Origin: an uncultured Mycoplasmatota bacterium
Lineage (GTDB): Bacteria; Bacillota_I; Bacilli_A; RF39; UBA660
Assembly (NCBI GenBank): GCA_948470005.1
Contig: CAOKNI010000003.1
Location: 3,495 to 67,494, forward strand
Direction: 5' to 3'
DNA length: 64,000 nt
The notes below the pieces were generated by a model. The model was not told the DNA's origin and searched no databases. It was given only the letters and a program-made list of their open reading frames with translations. Each line of letters begins with the position of its first letter. Position 1 is the first letter of the stretch. The position numbers were made by a program, and so were the translations under genes. Of the stretch, positions 25,584-35,911 are shown in pieces.

Positions 25584-28097
25584 CTAAATATTTTCTTCTC
25601 TTAAAGCTTCTAAAATATTTTCTTTTTTTATTTTTTTCGAAGCATAACTCATTGCTAATAAAACGATTAAGAATACTGCTAGAATACTTATTCCAAAACT
25701 TTGCCATGGAATAATTACACTTGTTGTCATTACGCCATTTACGCTTAAAGCAATTAAAACATTTATTGCCATTGAAACAGGAAGCCCAAACATAAGTGAT
25801 TTAAGTCCAAAAAATAAACTTTCAAAAAATAACAATTTATTAAATCCACGTGGAGTTAGTCCCACACTTCTAAGCATCGCAAACTCTTTACGCCTTAAAT
25901 TAATATTTGTATTAATAGTATTAATGACACTGGTAACCCCAATTAAGGTAACTAAAGCAATAAACCCATAAAATAAGATTTCAACTGCTAAAATAAGATT
26001 CTCCGTATTGGCATTATCTACTTTTGGACTAAACACATAAGCCTCATTATTTAATTTCAGCTCTTTATTATTAATATCATCATATAACTTTCGATAATCA
26101 CTCGTATCCATCATAAGTGCCATATATACATCATCTTTCATTCCAAATTTTTCTTTATAAAGTGTTTCACTTATAATTACTGTTGGTTCCGATTCATATA
26201 ACATACTTTTAAGGCCATATATAACATTTTTACTAACACTTGCTTGGATTTTAATATCTTTATTATCTACTCTAAAATTAAGAAGATAATTATCTTTCAT
26301 AAAAAGCTCTACATCATAAGTAATTCGCTCGTTTTCTAAATATCTTGTAATGTATTTATTACTCATAATGATAGCCTCTGAATTTGTTAAATTCTTAAAT
26401 ACTTCATCTTTTAAAACTACAATATTAAAAGGTATTTCTCCACCTTCCATATCTTGACCATTTAAATATAAGTTTTGGTAATTATTTGTAAAATCTTCCT
26501 TTTTTAAATTTGTAACACTAGCCATACTTTGATTAATAAGAACCAAACTTTTCTTTGCTTTATATTTTTTTTCAATTATCGCTAAGTCCTCTTGAACACT
26601 AGCCTCTTCCCCTTTAATATTAACTCTAATATCAAAATCATAATAATCAAAAGAATTACTTGTATTTATGAAATAAGATAAAAATGAAGTAAAGGTATTA
26701 AACATTACAATACTAATAAATAAAGATATAATTGTTATGCGATATTTCTTCTTATTTCGCTTAATATTCTTATGAGCAATAACACCTTCAATGCCAAAGA
26801 GTTTACCAATAAGCTTTGGTGTTTTAACAGAATTTTTAGAAATCTTTATATCATCATTGCCTCTTATTGCTTCAATTGGTGTAACTTTACTACTACGCTT
26901 AGCTGGTAAATAAGCGGACAATAATATTACTATCACCATAAATATAAGTGGTATTAAAATATACAGTAATGAGGGACTAAAAATAATTTCCAAACTTAAA
27001 GAATCGTGAAGTAAATGATTAAGTATTTGAATAACGACATATATTCCTAAGAATCCTCCAAGTATTCCTAAGACTATTCCAATTGTACCCACAATAAAAG
27101 CTTCAAATAATACTGTGTGTTTAATTTGTTTTTGCGTTGTTCCAATTGAAGCATAAAGACCAAAACTCTTTTTTCGCTCCATCGTTGAAATTGCAAACGA
27201 ATTATAAATTACAATAATACATCCTACAGATATAACCGTAAGGGCAATTAAAACTAAAGGCAAAATAGTACTATTAATATTATTATAAACAGAAACACCA
27301 TAATAATATAATAAATTTGTATTAAGTTCTACCGCATTATCGCCTAAACCTAAATTATTTTTAATTTCTGCCGTAACATCATAGCTTTTACTAGGATTCT
27401 TGTATTCCACAAACGTATTATAAATATCTCTTCTTTTTTCACTTTTCGTAAATACCATAATCCCTGCCGCATCATATGCCTCATATGGCGTATTTTCTAC
27501 TACACCCACTATTTTATATTTACGAGTTTCCGTAACTTTAATTTCTTCATTTAATTTATATTCTTCATCTGTCCAAGAATAGGGAATAGAATTATTATCT
27601 GCAATAGAAAGTTCTTCACCTTCACTTACACGAATTCCAATATCTAAACTTATGATATCCCCTAATTTATAAGCCTTGCTATAACTAAGAAATTCCTCAC
27701 TAACTACAATTTCATTATCATTATTAGGTAAAGTCCCATTCACCAGTTTTAACTTACTTAAAAAATCTAAATTTGCCCCGACTACATATAAATAAGGTTT
27801 GTTTAAAGCTGTATTATCATATTTAGCAAATCCCAAAGGTACATAAAAATAACTTTTTTTGACATTTAAGTTATTACTAACTATATTCTTATTTTCTGCC
27901 GTTAAATTTTCAAAATAAGCATGGTAAGTGCCAAAACTTTTCTCGGCATTACTTCTTTCGGTTACAAGCATACTAGAAACCAGCAATCCAATCCCCACCA
28001 TTAACGCTGTCGAAAGAGTAATTCCGATTATCGTAACAAGCGTCCTTTTCTTATTCATAGTAAGATGCTTAACGGTTAGTTTATTTAATATATTCAT
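25584..28097 (-). CDS. ABC transporter permease, FtsX/MacB type
   Basis: 837 residues. Layout: membrane helix 15-37, an extracytoplasmic MacB-like domain of about 240 residues, three helices (about 280-395), a fourth near 455, a second extracytoplasmic domain, and three C-terminal helices (about 705-825). FtsX-type permeases of this size act in mechanical transmission, antimicrobial peptide resistance or lipoprotein transfer rather than import. Paired with the ATPase gene 2 nt upstream. The nearby two-component system may regulate it. Confidence 0.88.
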   Translation of the reverse strand: MNILNKLTVKHLTMNKKRTLVTIIGITLSTALMVGIGLLVSSMLVTERSNAEKSFGTYHAYFENLTAENKNIVSNNLNVKKSYFYVPLGFAKYDNTALNKPYLYVVGANLDFLSKLKLVNGTLPNNDNEIVVSEEFLSYSKAYKLGDIISLDIGIRVSEGEELSIADNNSIPYSWTDEEYKLNEEIKVTETRKYKIVGVVENTPYEAYDAAGIMVFTKSEKRRDIYNTFVEYKNPSKSYDVTAEIKNNLGLGDNAVELNTNLLYYYGVSVYNNINSTILPLVLIALTVISVGCIIVIYNSFAISTMERKKSFGLYASIGTTQKQIKHTVLFEAFIVGTIGIVLGILGGFLGIYVVIQILNHLLHDSLSLEIIFSPSLLYILIPLIFMVIVILLSAYLPAKRSSKVTPIEAIRGNDDIKISKNSVKTPKLIGKLFGIEGVIAHKNIKRNKKKYRITIISLFISIVMFNTFTSFLSYFINTSNSFDYYDFDIRVNIKGEEASVQEDLAIIEKKYKAKKSLVLINQSMASVTNLKKEDFTNNYQNLYLNGQDMEGGEIPFNIVVLKDEVFKNLTNSEAIIMSNKYITRYLENERITYDVELFMKDNYLLNFRVDNKDIKIQASVSKNVIYGLKSMLYESEPTVIISETLYKEKFGMKDDVYMALMMDTSDYRKLYDDINNKELKLNNEAYVFSPKVDNANTENLILAVEILFYGFIALVTLIGVTSVINTINTNINLRRKEFAMLRSVGLTPRGFNKLLFFESLFFGLKSLMFGLPVSMAINVLIALSVNGVMTTSVIIPWQSFGISILAVFLIVLLAMSYASKKIKKENILEALREENI

Positions 28098-28099
28098 AA

Positions 28100-28783
28100 T
28101 TAATCACCAACACGTTCATCACTAACAATTACTCCATCGTTAATCGTAATAATTCTTTTTGCACTAAGTGCTAAATTTTTATCATGGGTAATCATTATAA
28201 TTGTTTGACCATATTTTTCATTTGATACTTTAAGAAGTTCCATAATTTCACTACTAGCTTTCGAATCCAAATTTCCCGTAGGTTCATCGGCTAAAAGTAA
28301 GGCGGGATGATTCATTAAAGCTCGCCCAATTGAAACTCTTTGTTGTTGCCCTCCTGATAACTCATTAGGCAAATGACTAACTCTTGCTTCTAAGCCTAAG
28401 GTATGAATTATTTCATTTAAATATTTGGTATCTACCGTCTTATTATCAAGTAATACTGGTAAAGTAATATTTTCTTTAACATTTAATATCGGAATTAAGT
28501 TATAAAATTGGTAAATGAGTCCAACCTCTCTTCTTCTAAAAATTGCCAAATTATTTTCATTTAATTTATAAACATCTTTCCCATTCAAATAAACATTTCC
28601 ACTGGTAGGTCTATCCACTCCGCCTAAAATATGCAGTAAAGTTGACTTCCCTGAGCCACTAGCTCCAACTATTGCAACAAAGTCTCCCTTATCTACTGTA
28701 AAACTTACATTATTAAGTGCTTTAACTTCTACACTCCCTGATTTATAAGTCTTAGTTAAATTTTGTACCTTTAAAATTTCCAT
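28100..28783 (-). CDS. ABC transporter ATP-binding protein (LolD/MacB family)
   Basis: 227 residues from the ATG at 28783 (RBS AAGGAGAAATTGT). Walker A GASGSGKST, Q-loop (YQFYNL), signature LSGGQQQR, Walker B LLLADEPTG and the H-loop (THD) are all present. The LADEPTGNLDS string is typical of the MacB/LolD/BceA group. Energises the FtsX-like permease that follows. Confidence 0.95.
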   Translation of the reverse strand: MEILKVQNLTKTYKSGSVEVKALNNVSFTVDKGDFVAIVGASGSGKSTLLHILGGVDRPTSGNVYLNGKDVYKLNENNLAIFRRREVGLIYQFYNLIPILNVKENITLPVLLDNKTVDTKYLNEIIHTLGLEARVSHLPNELSGGQQQRVSIGRALMNHPALLLADEPTGNLDSKASSEIMELLKVSNEKYGQTIIMITHDKNLALSAKRIITINDGVIVSDERVGD

Positions 28784-28861
28784 ACAATTTCTCCTTTCAT
28801 ACTCCATTATATTAGAATATTGTGACACCGGAGTGACTTTTTTAATTACAATTTTGTCATT

Positions 28862-29758
28862 TTATTTTTTAGGAATATCTCCTAATATCTCTTTTATGGC
28901 TTGTTTATTATCAGCTATTATTTTTTCAAATGTATCTTTTATAAAAGTATTAAAACTATATGATGAATGTCGCCATCCATAATTTGCGATAGTTTGACCT
29001 ACTTCTAAATATTTCTTTAATATATATTTTAAAAAATCTTGATAAAACTCATTATTGCTATCGGAATATTTTTTTAATAGACTTGCAAGTTCTGTTAAAA
29101 GCAAAGTTTTCATTATACTAATTTCTAATGGTATGGGTGTATAGGATTTTCTATGCCCTGCTTCCGCATTATATATAGGTTCTAACTCGGCCAGTAAAAA
29201 CGATAATTTTTTATTTGGTTTTAATCCATTTTTATCTGATAAATTAGTTATTTCTTTCATAATCATTTGTAATAATAGATCTCTTACCACGACTTCGGAA
29301 GGATTAGGTGGAAGACAACTTTCTTTTGAAGCAATTATACTTATTTCAATTTTGATATATTTCTTATATAACTTTTCTAATTTTCGCCTAGAATTTAAAT
29401 AATCTTTTAACCAATCTTCTAAATCACTTTCGCTTTCTTCTCTAGTCTTAGTATATGTTTTATAAGCACTATCATTTTTAATTTTTGCACTAGCACTTAC
29501 ATCCTTATTTAAAGTTAAATCATATTCTTTTCTTTTTTCCAAATCTGATAAAACTTCATAAGCTTCATTTATTCTTTTCATAATATCTTCTGTATCGTCA
29601 TCTAAATTTAAGTCAGGATGATATTTTTTAGCTAATCTTCGATATGCCTTTTTTATTTCTTCTTGAGTAGCATTAAAACTTATTTCTAATATTTCATAAT
29701 AGTCTCCACTTATACTTTTAGACAATTTTGCTTTTGCTATTTTTAGATTATCATTCAT
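28862..29758 (-). CDS. J-domain (DnaJ-like) protein with unknown C-terminal domain
   Basis: 298 residues. J-domain at about 18-82 with the HPD motif ([10 protein letters not shown]) that stimulates DnaK ATPase. No Gly/Phe linker, zinc fingers or CTD repeats of true DnaJ; instead a long helical domain (110-298). Likely a specialised DnaK co-chaperone; client unknown. RBS AAGGAG. It lies between the exporter genes and a decayed radical-SAM gene. Confidence 0.85.
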   Translation of the reverse strand: MNDNLKIAKAKLSKSISGDYYEILEISFNATQEEIKKAYRRLAKKYHPDLNLDDDTEDIMKRINEAYEVLSDLEKRKEYDLTLNKDVSASAKIKNDSAYKTYTKTREESESDLEDWLKDYLNSRRKLEKLYKKYIKIEISIIASKESCLPPNPSEVVVRDLLLQMIMKEITNLSDKNGLKPNKKLSFLLAELEPIYNAEAGHRKSYTPIPLEISIMKTLLLTELASLLKKYSDSNNEFYQDFLKYILKKYLEVGQTIANYGWRHSSYSFNTFIKDTFEKIIADNKQAIKEILGDIPKK

Positions 29759-29793
29759 ATTTTTATTACTCCTTTTATTTTTTAGTCATTTTA

Positions 29794-30896
29794 TTACTTT
29801 TTATATACTGTTTGTGTTTTTACTCGTCTTCTTCTTAATTCTTCCTCATATATCATAGTATGATTACGCATTTCCTCATCCGATAATTGCGGATATTTAC
29901 TTAATCTTAGCATACTGGAATTAGTATATTCACATATATTAACGCTATAAGGAGCTATTTCGCCTAAAACCTCCAAAGTAGCTTTAACATCATCTATAGA
30001 CTCTGTTGGTAAACCAGAAATTATATTTAAATCTAGTCTTCTTTCATAATTCATACCAATTTGTTTTACAAAATCTATAAACTCTATAGGTGCAAAACCT
30101 TTATTTATCATTTCTAAAAGCCTAGGGCTCCCAGTTTCTAAAGAACCTGATATATACTCTATTTTAGCACAATTAGCTAAAACTGGAGCAAAACCATATC
30201 TTATAGCATTTTATAAGCAAAACCTACTAATTTAACTTCTTCTATCTCGAGCTTTTTTTCAATATAATCAAGTATATCTAAAATGTGTGGTTCTCCATCT
30301 AAATCTATTCCATATAGACAAATATTAGTTCCAATTAACCTTATACTTTTAGCTTTATTTTCTATAAGTTTATCAATCATTTCTTTAACTTCACTTAACT
30401 CCACACTCTTTATTGGATAATCTTGATAAGAAACTTTACAAAAAGTACAATTATTATTGCATCCATTACTAATGAATAAAACACCTTCTTCTTTAGCCAT
30501 TGCCCCAAATCCAAACTCATTGGATTTAATGAACTAAAATCATCAGATACTAACTGCAACAACAAATTAGGCTTATTTTGAGGAACAACATAATGAGCAT
30601 TTTCATTAAGCCATTTTTGTAACCAAGCATTCTGTTCTGGAAATTTTAAAGGTCTTGTAATACACCCCGTTATAAAAACCTTAGCTTCTGTTTTTTTTCT
30701 CGAAATACAATTATAAATATAATTTAAAGTCGCATTAATTGTATTTTCAGTACAACTACAAGTAGAAGCAAACACTAATATATCAGCCTCACTAGCATCT
30801 TTAGTTATTTCATACTTTAGAGCTAAATTAAGCCCTATTAAATTATATTGAATAGTTTAAATCACAGCCAACATTTTGACCAATAAATATTTTCAT
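29794..30896 (-). pseudogene. decayed MiaB-like radical SAM methylthiotransferase
   Basis: The reading frame starts at 30896 (MKIFIGQNVGCDLNYS), breaks, resumes as GLNLALKYEITKDASEADI (methylthiotransferase N-domain, with FASTCSCTEN), shifts again, then continues as AMAKEEGVLFISNGC with the radical-SAM cluster CNNNCTFC (near 30430). It shifts once more into INKGFAPIEFIDFV...LPTESIDDV. At least three frameshifts separate four pieces. The family adds methylthio groups to tRNA or ribosomal protein, but this copy lacks a clear TRAM domain and is non-functional as read. Confidence 0.75.
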
Positions 30897-30970
30897 ATCC
30901 TAATTTTCCCCCTAAAATTGCTAGTATTGTATCACTTTTTGCCAGTATATTCTAGTGAAAGCTTTTAATT

Positions 30971-32158
30971 TTAAATATTTTGCTTTTTAATAAATGTTAT
31001 CACAAAAGTTGTATACTCTCCCTCAACACTATCTACTTCTATTTTAGCATTTTCCTTTTCTAAAATAAGTTTTGCCATATTAAGACCAATTCCTACACTA
31101 TTCTTATTACTATTATTACTATAAAATCTTGTAAATATTTTTTTAATATCACTTTTATTAATACCACTACCATTATCAGTAATACTTATTCTTTTATAAA
31201 TAGGATTATCTTCACCCGCAATCGTAATTACGCCTTTATTATCTAAATGTTCAATCGCATTTTTTAAAATATTAGTTAGAGCTTCCCGAGTCCAATTTAT
31301 ATCACACAAAATATCAAAATTCAAAGCTTCTTTAAAAACTTCAATTTCTTTTAATTCGATAGCAATCGATAAATCATCTAATACAGATTTTATCAACTCT
31401 TCTACTTCTATTTCCTCTTTTTTTAATTTAACCATACCACTATCTAATTTACTATATTTTAAAAGTGTTGTAATAAGCCACTCCATTTTCTCGAGTTCTT
31501 TTGCTTCCTTATTAAGAAAATCTTTTTGTTCTTGTTTAGTTAATTTATTATTTTTTAAAATGTCATTAGTTACCATTAAAGCTGTTAAAGGTGTCTTAAG
31601 CTGATGTGATATATCTTCTAGTGTATTCATTAAATAAATTCTTTCTTTATGTTCATATGAGCTTAATTCTTTTAGCTTTATAGCTACTTTAACAATATCA
31701 TTTTTTAAAATGGAAAGTTCATCTTCATTATAATTAGCAATATTAACTTCATAAGTTCCCTTTAATATATCTTGTAAATAGCCATTTATCATTTTTATTT
31801 CTCTTTTAATTTTAAATCTATAAAAAAGATAAGCAACAAATATAATTAGCACAACTAAAAAAAAGGCTAAAGTAATACTTATTATAATTTTCGTCTGCAT
31901 TTCTTTATAATCTACAATTTCCCCTAAATTACTCGCTTTAATTCCATATTTATCTAAAATATTTGGTGTTGCCTCACCTTCTATTAATCTTATAACCGTT
32001 TTAAGTTCCAATTCCGGATAATTTTTAGCAACATTACTTATAATATTATTAACCATTTTATATGTATAATTTTGATAAATCTTAATAACCATAATATTTA
32101 AAATCCCTAATATTAAAATTGTTCCAAAGATTAAACCTAATAACTTTTTATTTTTCAT
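30971..32158 (-). CDS. sensor histidine kinase
   Basis: 395 residues. Two membrane helices (about 7-27 and 91-113) flank a small extracytoplasmic loop of about 65 residues, then HAMP-like region. H-box SHQLKTPLTALM, N-box LTNILKNAIEHL, G-box DNGSGIN and a late GIGLNMAK motif are intact. The gene overlaps its response regulator by 11 nt. The signal is unknown; the nearby FtsX-type exporter and DUF1287 gene are candidate targets. Confidence 0.92.
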   Translation of the reverse strand: MKNKKLLGLIFGTILILGILNIMVIKIYQNYTYKMVNNIISNVAKNYPELELKTVIRLIEGEATPNILDKYGIKASNLGEIVDYKEMQTKIIISITLAFFLVVLIIFVAYLFYRFKIKREIKMINGYLQDILKGTYEVNIANYNEDELSILKNDIVKVAIKLKELSSYEHKERIYLMNTLEDISHQLKTPLTALMVTNDILKNNKLTKQEQKDFLNKEAKELEKMEWLITTLLKYSKLDSGMVKLKKEEIEVEELIKSVLDDLSIAIELKEIEVFKEALNFDILCDINWTREALTNILKNAIEHLDNKGVITIAGEDNPIYKRISITDNGSGINKSDIKKIFTRFYSNNSNKNSVGIGLNMAKLILEKENAKIEVDSVEGEYTTFVITFIKKQNI

Positions 32159-32828
32159 TTTCCACCTTATATCCTAGTCCTCTTACGGTTAAAATAATCG
32201 CTGGATTAGCTGGGTCATCCTCAATCTTTTCTCTAATCCTTTTAATATAAACTGTTAAAGTGTTATCATTTACATATTCTTCCGCAGTATCCCAAATATC
32301 TGCTAAAATAGCTTCTCTTGTAAAAATTCTTCCAGGATTTTGAAACATAATAAGTAAAATTTTATATTCTAAAGCCGTTAAAAATATTTTTTCTTCATTT
32401 TTATAAACACTCGCTTCTCTTAAATTTAAAGAAACATTTCTAATTTTAATGACATTTTGCGTATCAATCTTATTTGTTCTTCTTAACACCGAATTAATTC
32501 TACTAATTAGTTCTCTTATTTTAAAAGGTTTTGTAATATAATCATCCGCGCCCATATCAAGTGTTTGAACTACAGTAGTCTCTAAATCATTCGCTGTTAA
32601 AAATATCGTCGGAATATCCCTTTTATCTTTTATTTTTTTATAAAGCTCTATTCCATTAAAATCTGGCAAATTTATATCTAAGAGCATTAAATCTACCTGA
32701 TTATTATTAATAGCATCGAGCGCCTTACTCCCCGTAGTTGCAGTTACAACTCCAAAGTTCTCTTTTTCCAAACAAAATTCCAAGCCGCCTAAAATAGTTT
32801 TATCATCTTCAACAATTAATATTTTCAT
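32148..32828 (-). CDS. OmpR/PhoB-family response regulator
   Basis: 226 residues from the ATG at 32828 (RBS AGGTGATACGC). Receiver domain 1-120 with acidic pocket (VEDD), phospho-Asp in LMLLDINLPD, conserved Thr (FLTAND) and Lys (TKPF); winged-helix output 130-226 with TVYIKRIREKIEDDP and VRGLGYK. Pairs with the histidine kinase downstream. Confidence 0.95.
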   Translation of the reverse strand: MKILIVEDDKTILGGLEFCLEKENFGVVTATTGSKALDAINNNQVDLMLLDINLPDFNGIELYKKIKDKRDIPTIFLTANDLETTVVQTLDMGADDYITKPFKIRELISRINSVLRRTNKIDTQNVIKIRNVSLNLREASVYKNEEKIFLTALEYKILLIMFQNPGRIFTREAILADIWDTAEEYVNDNTLTVYIKRIREKIEDDPANPAIILTVRGLGYKVENEK

Positions 32829-32913
32829 GCGTATCACCTAAATATAGTATAACACTTCATATTTTTAGATGCTATTACAATTTTGTAATTATTTTAAAAA
32901 AGAAAAAGAAGAA

Positions 32914-33627
32914 CTAATCTTCCCAATATATAACAACATCTTTTAAATTCTTAGCATTAAACCTAAAATGTCCTGTAATTCCATCATATGCATTTCGTAT
33001 TTCTAACACATCCTCTTCCCGATTTTTTTGACCTGAATTATGAATTACATAAGGAACACCCTTTCGGTTTCTCTTATCACTTATAATCCCAATATGATTA
33101 TATTCTCCAAATGTTACAATATCACCTGGCTGCCACTCTTCTATTTTTTTCATATCATTTGTTAAAACTTGTGCGTATTTAGTAAAAAATATATAAAGAT
33201 TACCTACTCTTCGAAAATCAATATTACTATCGGGATACTTTAAATGATAATCTTTAACATTATATTTACTTATATCTTGATCAACCATTTTTCTTAAATT
33301 ATAACCAGCGTTCTTAAAAGCTCGCCATACCACATCCGTACAAACTCCTATATCATCTGGCGGATAACCTGTATCCCAATATCTTCCATCATAAGTTGGG
33401 TGGTTTACTGCATCAATTCTTGCCCCAAGTAATATATCAGTATAATCATCTACCCCATTATTATTAGCATCAACTTCACTATAAATAGTCTCTATTCCAA
33501 AATGCTTTCCATCATAATAAGGTTTATATTGATTATAAATTGTAAATAAGAAAGGTGATGCCCCACCAATAACTAAAAACAAAACGATTAATAACACCCA
33601 TTTATGTTTTTTTAAAAACTTCATCAT
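32914..33627 (-). CDS. DUF1287-family membrane-anchored protein
   Basis: 237 residues with one N-terminal membrane helix (10-30). It has the DUF1287 pattern: DDYTDILLGARIDAVNHPTY, then a Cys in GVCTDVVWRAF, and a His in GDIVTFGEYNHIGIISDKR. This Cys/His pair resembles an NlpC/P60-like peptidase site, so it may be a cell-wall hydrolase; that is inference from fold similarity. Extracytoplasmic. Confidence 0.8.
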   Translation of the reverse strand: MMKFLKKHKWVLLIVLFLVIGGASPFLFTIYNQYKPYYDGKHFGIETIYSEVDANNNGVDDYTDILLGARIDAVNHPTYDGRYWDTGYPPDDIGVCTDVVWRAFKNAGYNLRKMVDQDISKYNVKDYHLKYPDSNIDFRRVGNLYIFFTKYAQVLTNDMKKIEEWQPGDIVTFGEYNHIGIISDKRNRKGVPYVIHNSGQKNREEDVLEIRNAYDGITGHFRFNAKNLKDVVIYWED

Positions 33628-33659
33628 ACCACTTCCTAATATATTATATCATAAACCTG

Positions 33660-34697
33660 TTAAAATTGCCGTAATTTTCTCACTCTATACCCTAAACCTT
33701 CTAATTCTTGAAAGAAAGCTTCTACATTTTCTTCGGGAGCATTTCTGACTTTTTCTGCCATCTCATCAATCAAATTAACTAACTCTACGTACTTACTTTC
33801 ATCTTTTCCATTATTAAACAGCTCACTCATTAACTCACACAAATGTAAGTGATTATCTTTACCTACAGAATTAATAAATAAACGATCATTATGAGTTATT
33901 TCACTTTCTAAAATCAAAGACCCTAATTTTTGAAATAAGTAATCCGCAATGTAAGCATTATCTACATAATCATTACCAATATCATATTTTTTTAAGACAG
34001 TTGGAATATAGCCACCTATACGCAAAAATTCTTTTAAGACTAAATTAGCAATATAATCATTTACTATTTCTTCGGCAGTATTGTCAGTATCTGGTCTCTG
34101 GTCATTTACACAAAATAATGTTGCTTCAAAAACCACATCATCAATATAACCAACCGCCTCACACGTAAGAGCATGATTTATTTCGTGAATAATCATTTCT
34201 AAAGTTCCAATAATTATCGGTAATATAATAATTGTAACGACTTGAGAAACCTCCTTTGTACTATCAAGTCTTGGAGTATAAAGTGGACAATCTTCTTCAA
34301 TTGGCTCTACCATATTATAAGCTTTTAATTTAGCAATACTTAAATCTGACTTCGTCAAAAAATTTCGATAAATAAAAGTTAATTTTTCATCATCGCCACC
34401 TCTAATTTTTCCATATTTATAACCTAAATGGTCAATGTATTCCAAATAATAATCTACTAACTTATTATCTTCTTCTCTTAAGTAATTATGATATTCTCTA
34501 AAAAGTTCCAAATGTGACTGCGGAATAAAATAACAATATTTAAGGTTCGCAAGTTTTCGTCTAATAAACTTTTCATGACGCTTACCATAAACATTAATAA
34601 AAGCTTCAATAACTGTCGGCATTACCATAGAAAGCGCTTTATCAAGCTGCCTTGTATACTTAGCCTTTTTCTGTTTTACATCACAAAATTTTTTCAT
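33660..34697 (-). CDS. putative zincin-type metallopeptidase
   Basis: 345 residues, not matched to a named family. A hydrophobic helix IIILPIIIGTLEMI runs straight into HEINHALTCEA, a HExxH zinc motif, and an acidic EEIVNDY follows about 45 residues later, the spacing of a gluzincin third ligand. The N-terminal half is helical and basic. No signal peptide. A peptidase is likely but unproven. RBS CAGGTGGG. Confidence 0.55.
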   Translation of the reverse strand: MKKFCDVKQKKAKYTRQLDKALSMVMPTVIEAFINVYGKRHEKFIRRKLANLKYCYFIPQSHLELFREYHNYLREEDNKLVDYYLEYIDHLGYKYGKIRGGDDEKLTFIYRNFLTKSDLSIAKLKAYNMVEPIEEDCPLYTPRLDSTKEVSQVVTIIILPIIIGTLEMIIHEINHALTCEAVGYIDDVVFEATLFCVNDQRPDTDNTAEEIVNDYIANLVLKEFLRIGGYIPTVLKKYDIGNDYVDNAYIADYLFQKLGSLILESEITHNDRLFINSVGKDNHLHLCELMSELFNNGKDESKYVELVNLIDEMAEKVRNAPEENVEAFFQELEGLGYRVRKLRQF

Positions 34698-34753
34698 AAC
34701 CCACCTGTTCCAATATTATAACGGATTTTCTAGTTTTTGCCAAGAAAAAAACT

Positions 34754-35296
34754 CTAGTTTTTAACTAAAGCTTGTTTTTTGCAATATTGATATACATAAT
34801 TAGTAGTCTTACAATCATCAACACTACGATGAGACCCAAAATCCAATTTAAAATAATTTTTTAAAGTTGTAAGTTTATAATTATACGCCTTAGGTATATA
34901 CTTTCGAGCTAATTCTACAGTATCTATATTCGTATTTTTAAGTTCCAATAACCCTAGCTTTATAATTTTATCTTCAATAAAAGATAAATCAAAACTAGAA
35001 TTGTGCGCAATAAGCGGTAAATCTCCAATAAATTTTATAAACTCTGGCATAACTTCCCGAATAGTTGGAGCATTTTTAATCATTTCATTATCTATACCCG
35101 TAATTCCAGTAATTTCAGAACTTATTAAGCACTCTGGATTAATTAGCACACTAAATTCATCTACTAACTTATCATCTTTATATTTTAATGCTCCAATTTC
35201 AATTATTTCATCTTTATTAGGATATAACCCTGTTGTTTCTAAATCAAAAACCACATAATCACTAACTAAATCTTTTTCTTTATTTAAATACATCAT
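34754..35296 (-). CDS. DEDDh 3'-5' exonuclease (DnaQ/epsilon-like)
   Basis: 180 residues with all three Exo motifs: FDLETTGLYP (Exo I DxE), HNSSFDLSFI (Exo II), HRSVDDCKTT (Exo III, His before Asp). It is a stand-alone proofreading-type exonuclease; PolC carries its own, so this one may serve RNA or DNA repair. Overlaps engB by 4 nt. Confidence 0.88.
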   Translation of the reverse strand: MMYLNKEKDLVSDYVVFDLETTGLYPNKDEIIEIGALKYKDDKLVDEFSVLINPECLISSEITGITGIDNEMIKNAPTIREVMPEFIKFIGDLPLIAHNSSFDLSFIEDKIIKLGLLELKNTNIDTVELARKYIPKAYNYKLTTLKNYFKLDFGSHRSVDDCKTTNYVYQYCKKQALVKN

Positions 35297-35874
35297 ATTA
35301 ATTCTTTTAACACCTCATAAACCTCTTCTTTTCCTTTTTTTGAAACTGTTGAAAAAGAAATAAAGTCCTCACTTTCTTCTATTTTTAAAGTATCCTTTAT
35401 TAATTTATTTTGTTTATCCCGAATACTTTTTTTAACTTTATCATATTTTGTTGCAATAACCTTTATCTTCAAATTATAAAACTTCAAAAATTCATACATT
35501 AAAACGTCATCTTCCGTTGGTTTATGCCGATAATCTACTAACAAAAAAACACATTTTAAATTATCACGACTCTTAATATAATCTTCAATCATTACTCCAA
35601 ACTTTTTTTGGCGTTCTTTACTAACACTAGCATAGCCATATCCTGGCACGTCTACAAAATAAAAGTCATTATTAATTAAATAAAAATTCAATGTCTGCGT
35701 TTTCCCTGGCTTTGACGAAGTATGAGCAAAGTTCTTCCTATTTATAATAGTATTAATAAAACTTGATTTTCCTACATTACTTCGTCCTACAAGTAAAAAT
35801 TCTGGCTTTTTATCTTCCGGATACTGACTAGTTCTTACCGCTATTTGTGAAAGTTCTACACTATCAATTTGCAT
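35293..35874 (-). CDS. engB: ribosome biogenesis GTPase EngB/YsxC
   Basis: 193 residues from the ATG at 35874 (RBS AGGTGATTAAAATT). G1 GRSNVGKSSFIN, G2/switch KPGKTQTLNFY, G3 DVPGYGYA, G4 TKYDK. TKxD in place of NKxD is usual for EngB. Assists 50S assembly. Typically linked to lon or clpX; here next to a Clp-like ATPase. Confidence 0.95.
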   Translation of the reverse strand: MQIDSVELSQIAVRTSQYPEDKKPEFLLVGRSNVGKSSFINTIINRKNFAHTSSKPGKTQTLNFYLINNDFYFVDVPGYGYASVSKERQKKFGVMIEDYIKSRDNLKCVFLLVDYRHKPTEDDVLMYEFLKFYNLKIKVIATKYDKVKKSIRDKQNKLIKDTLKIEESEDFISFSTVSKKGKEEVYEVLKELI

Positions 35875-35911
35875 AATTTTAATCACCTAATTATATTATA
35901 TTATATTTTTC

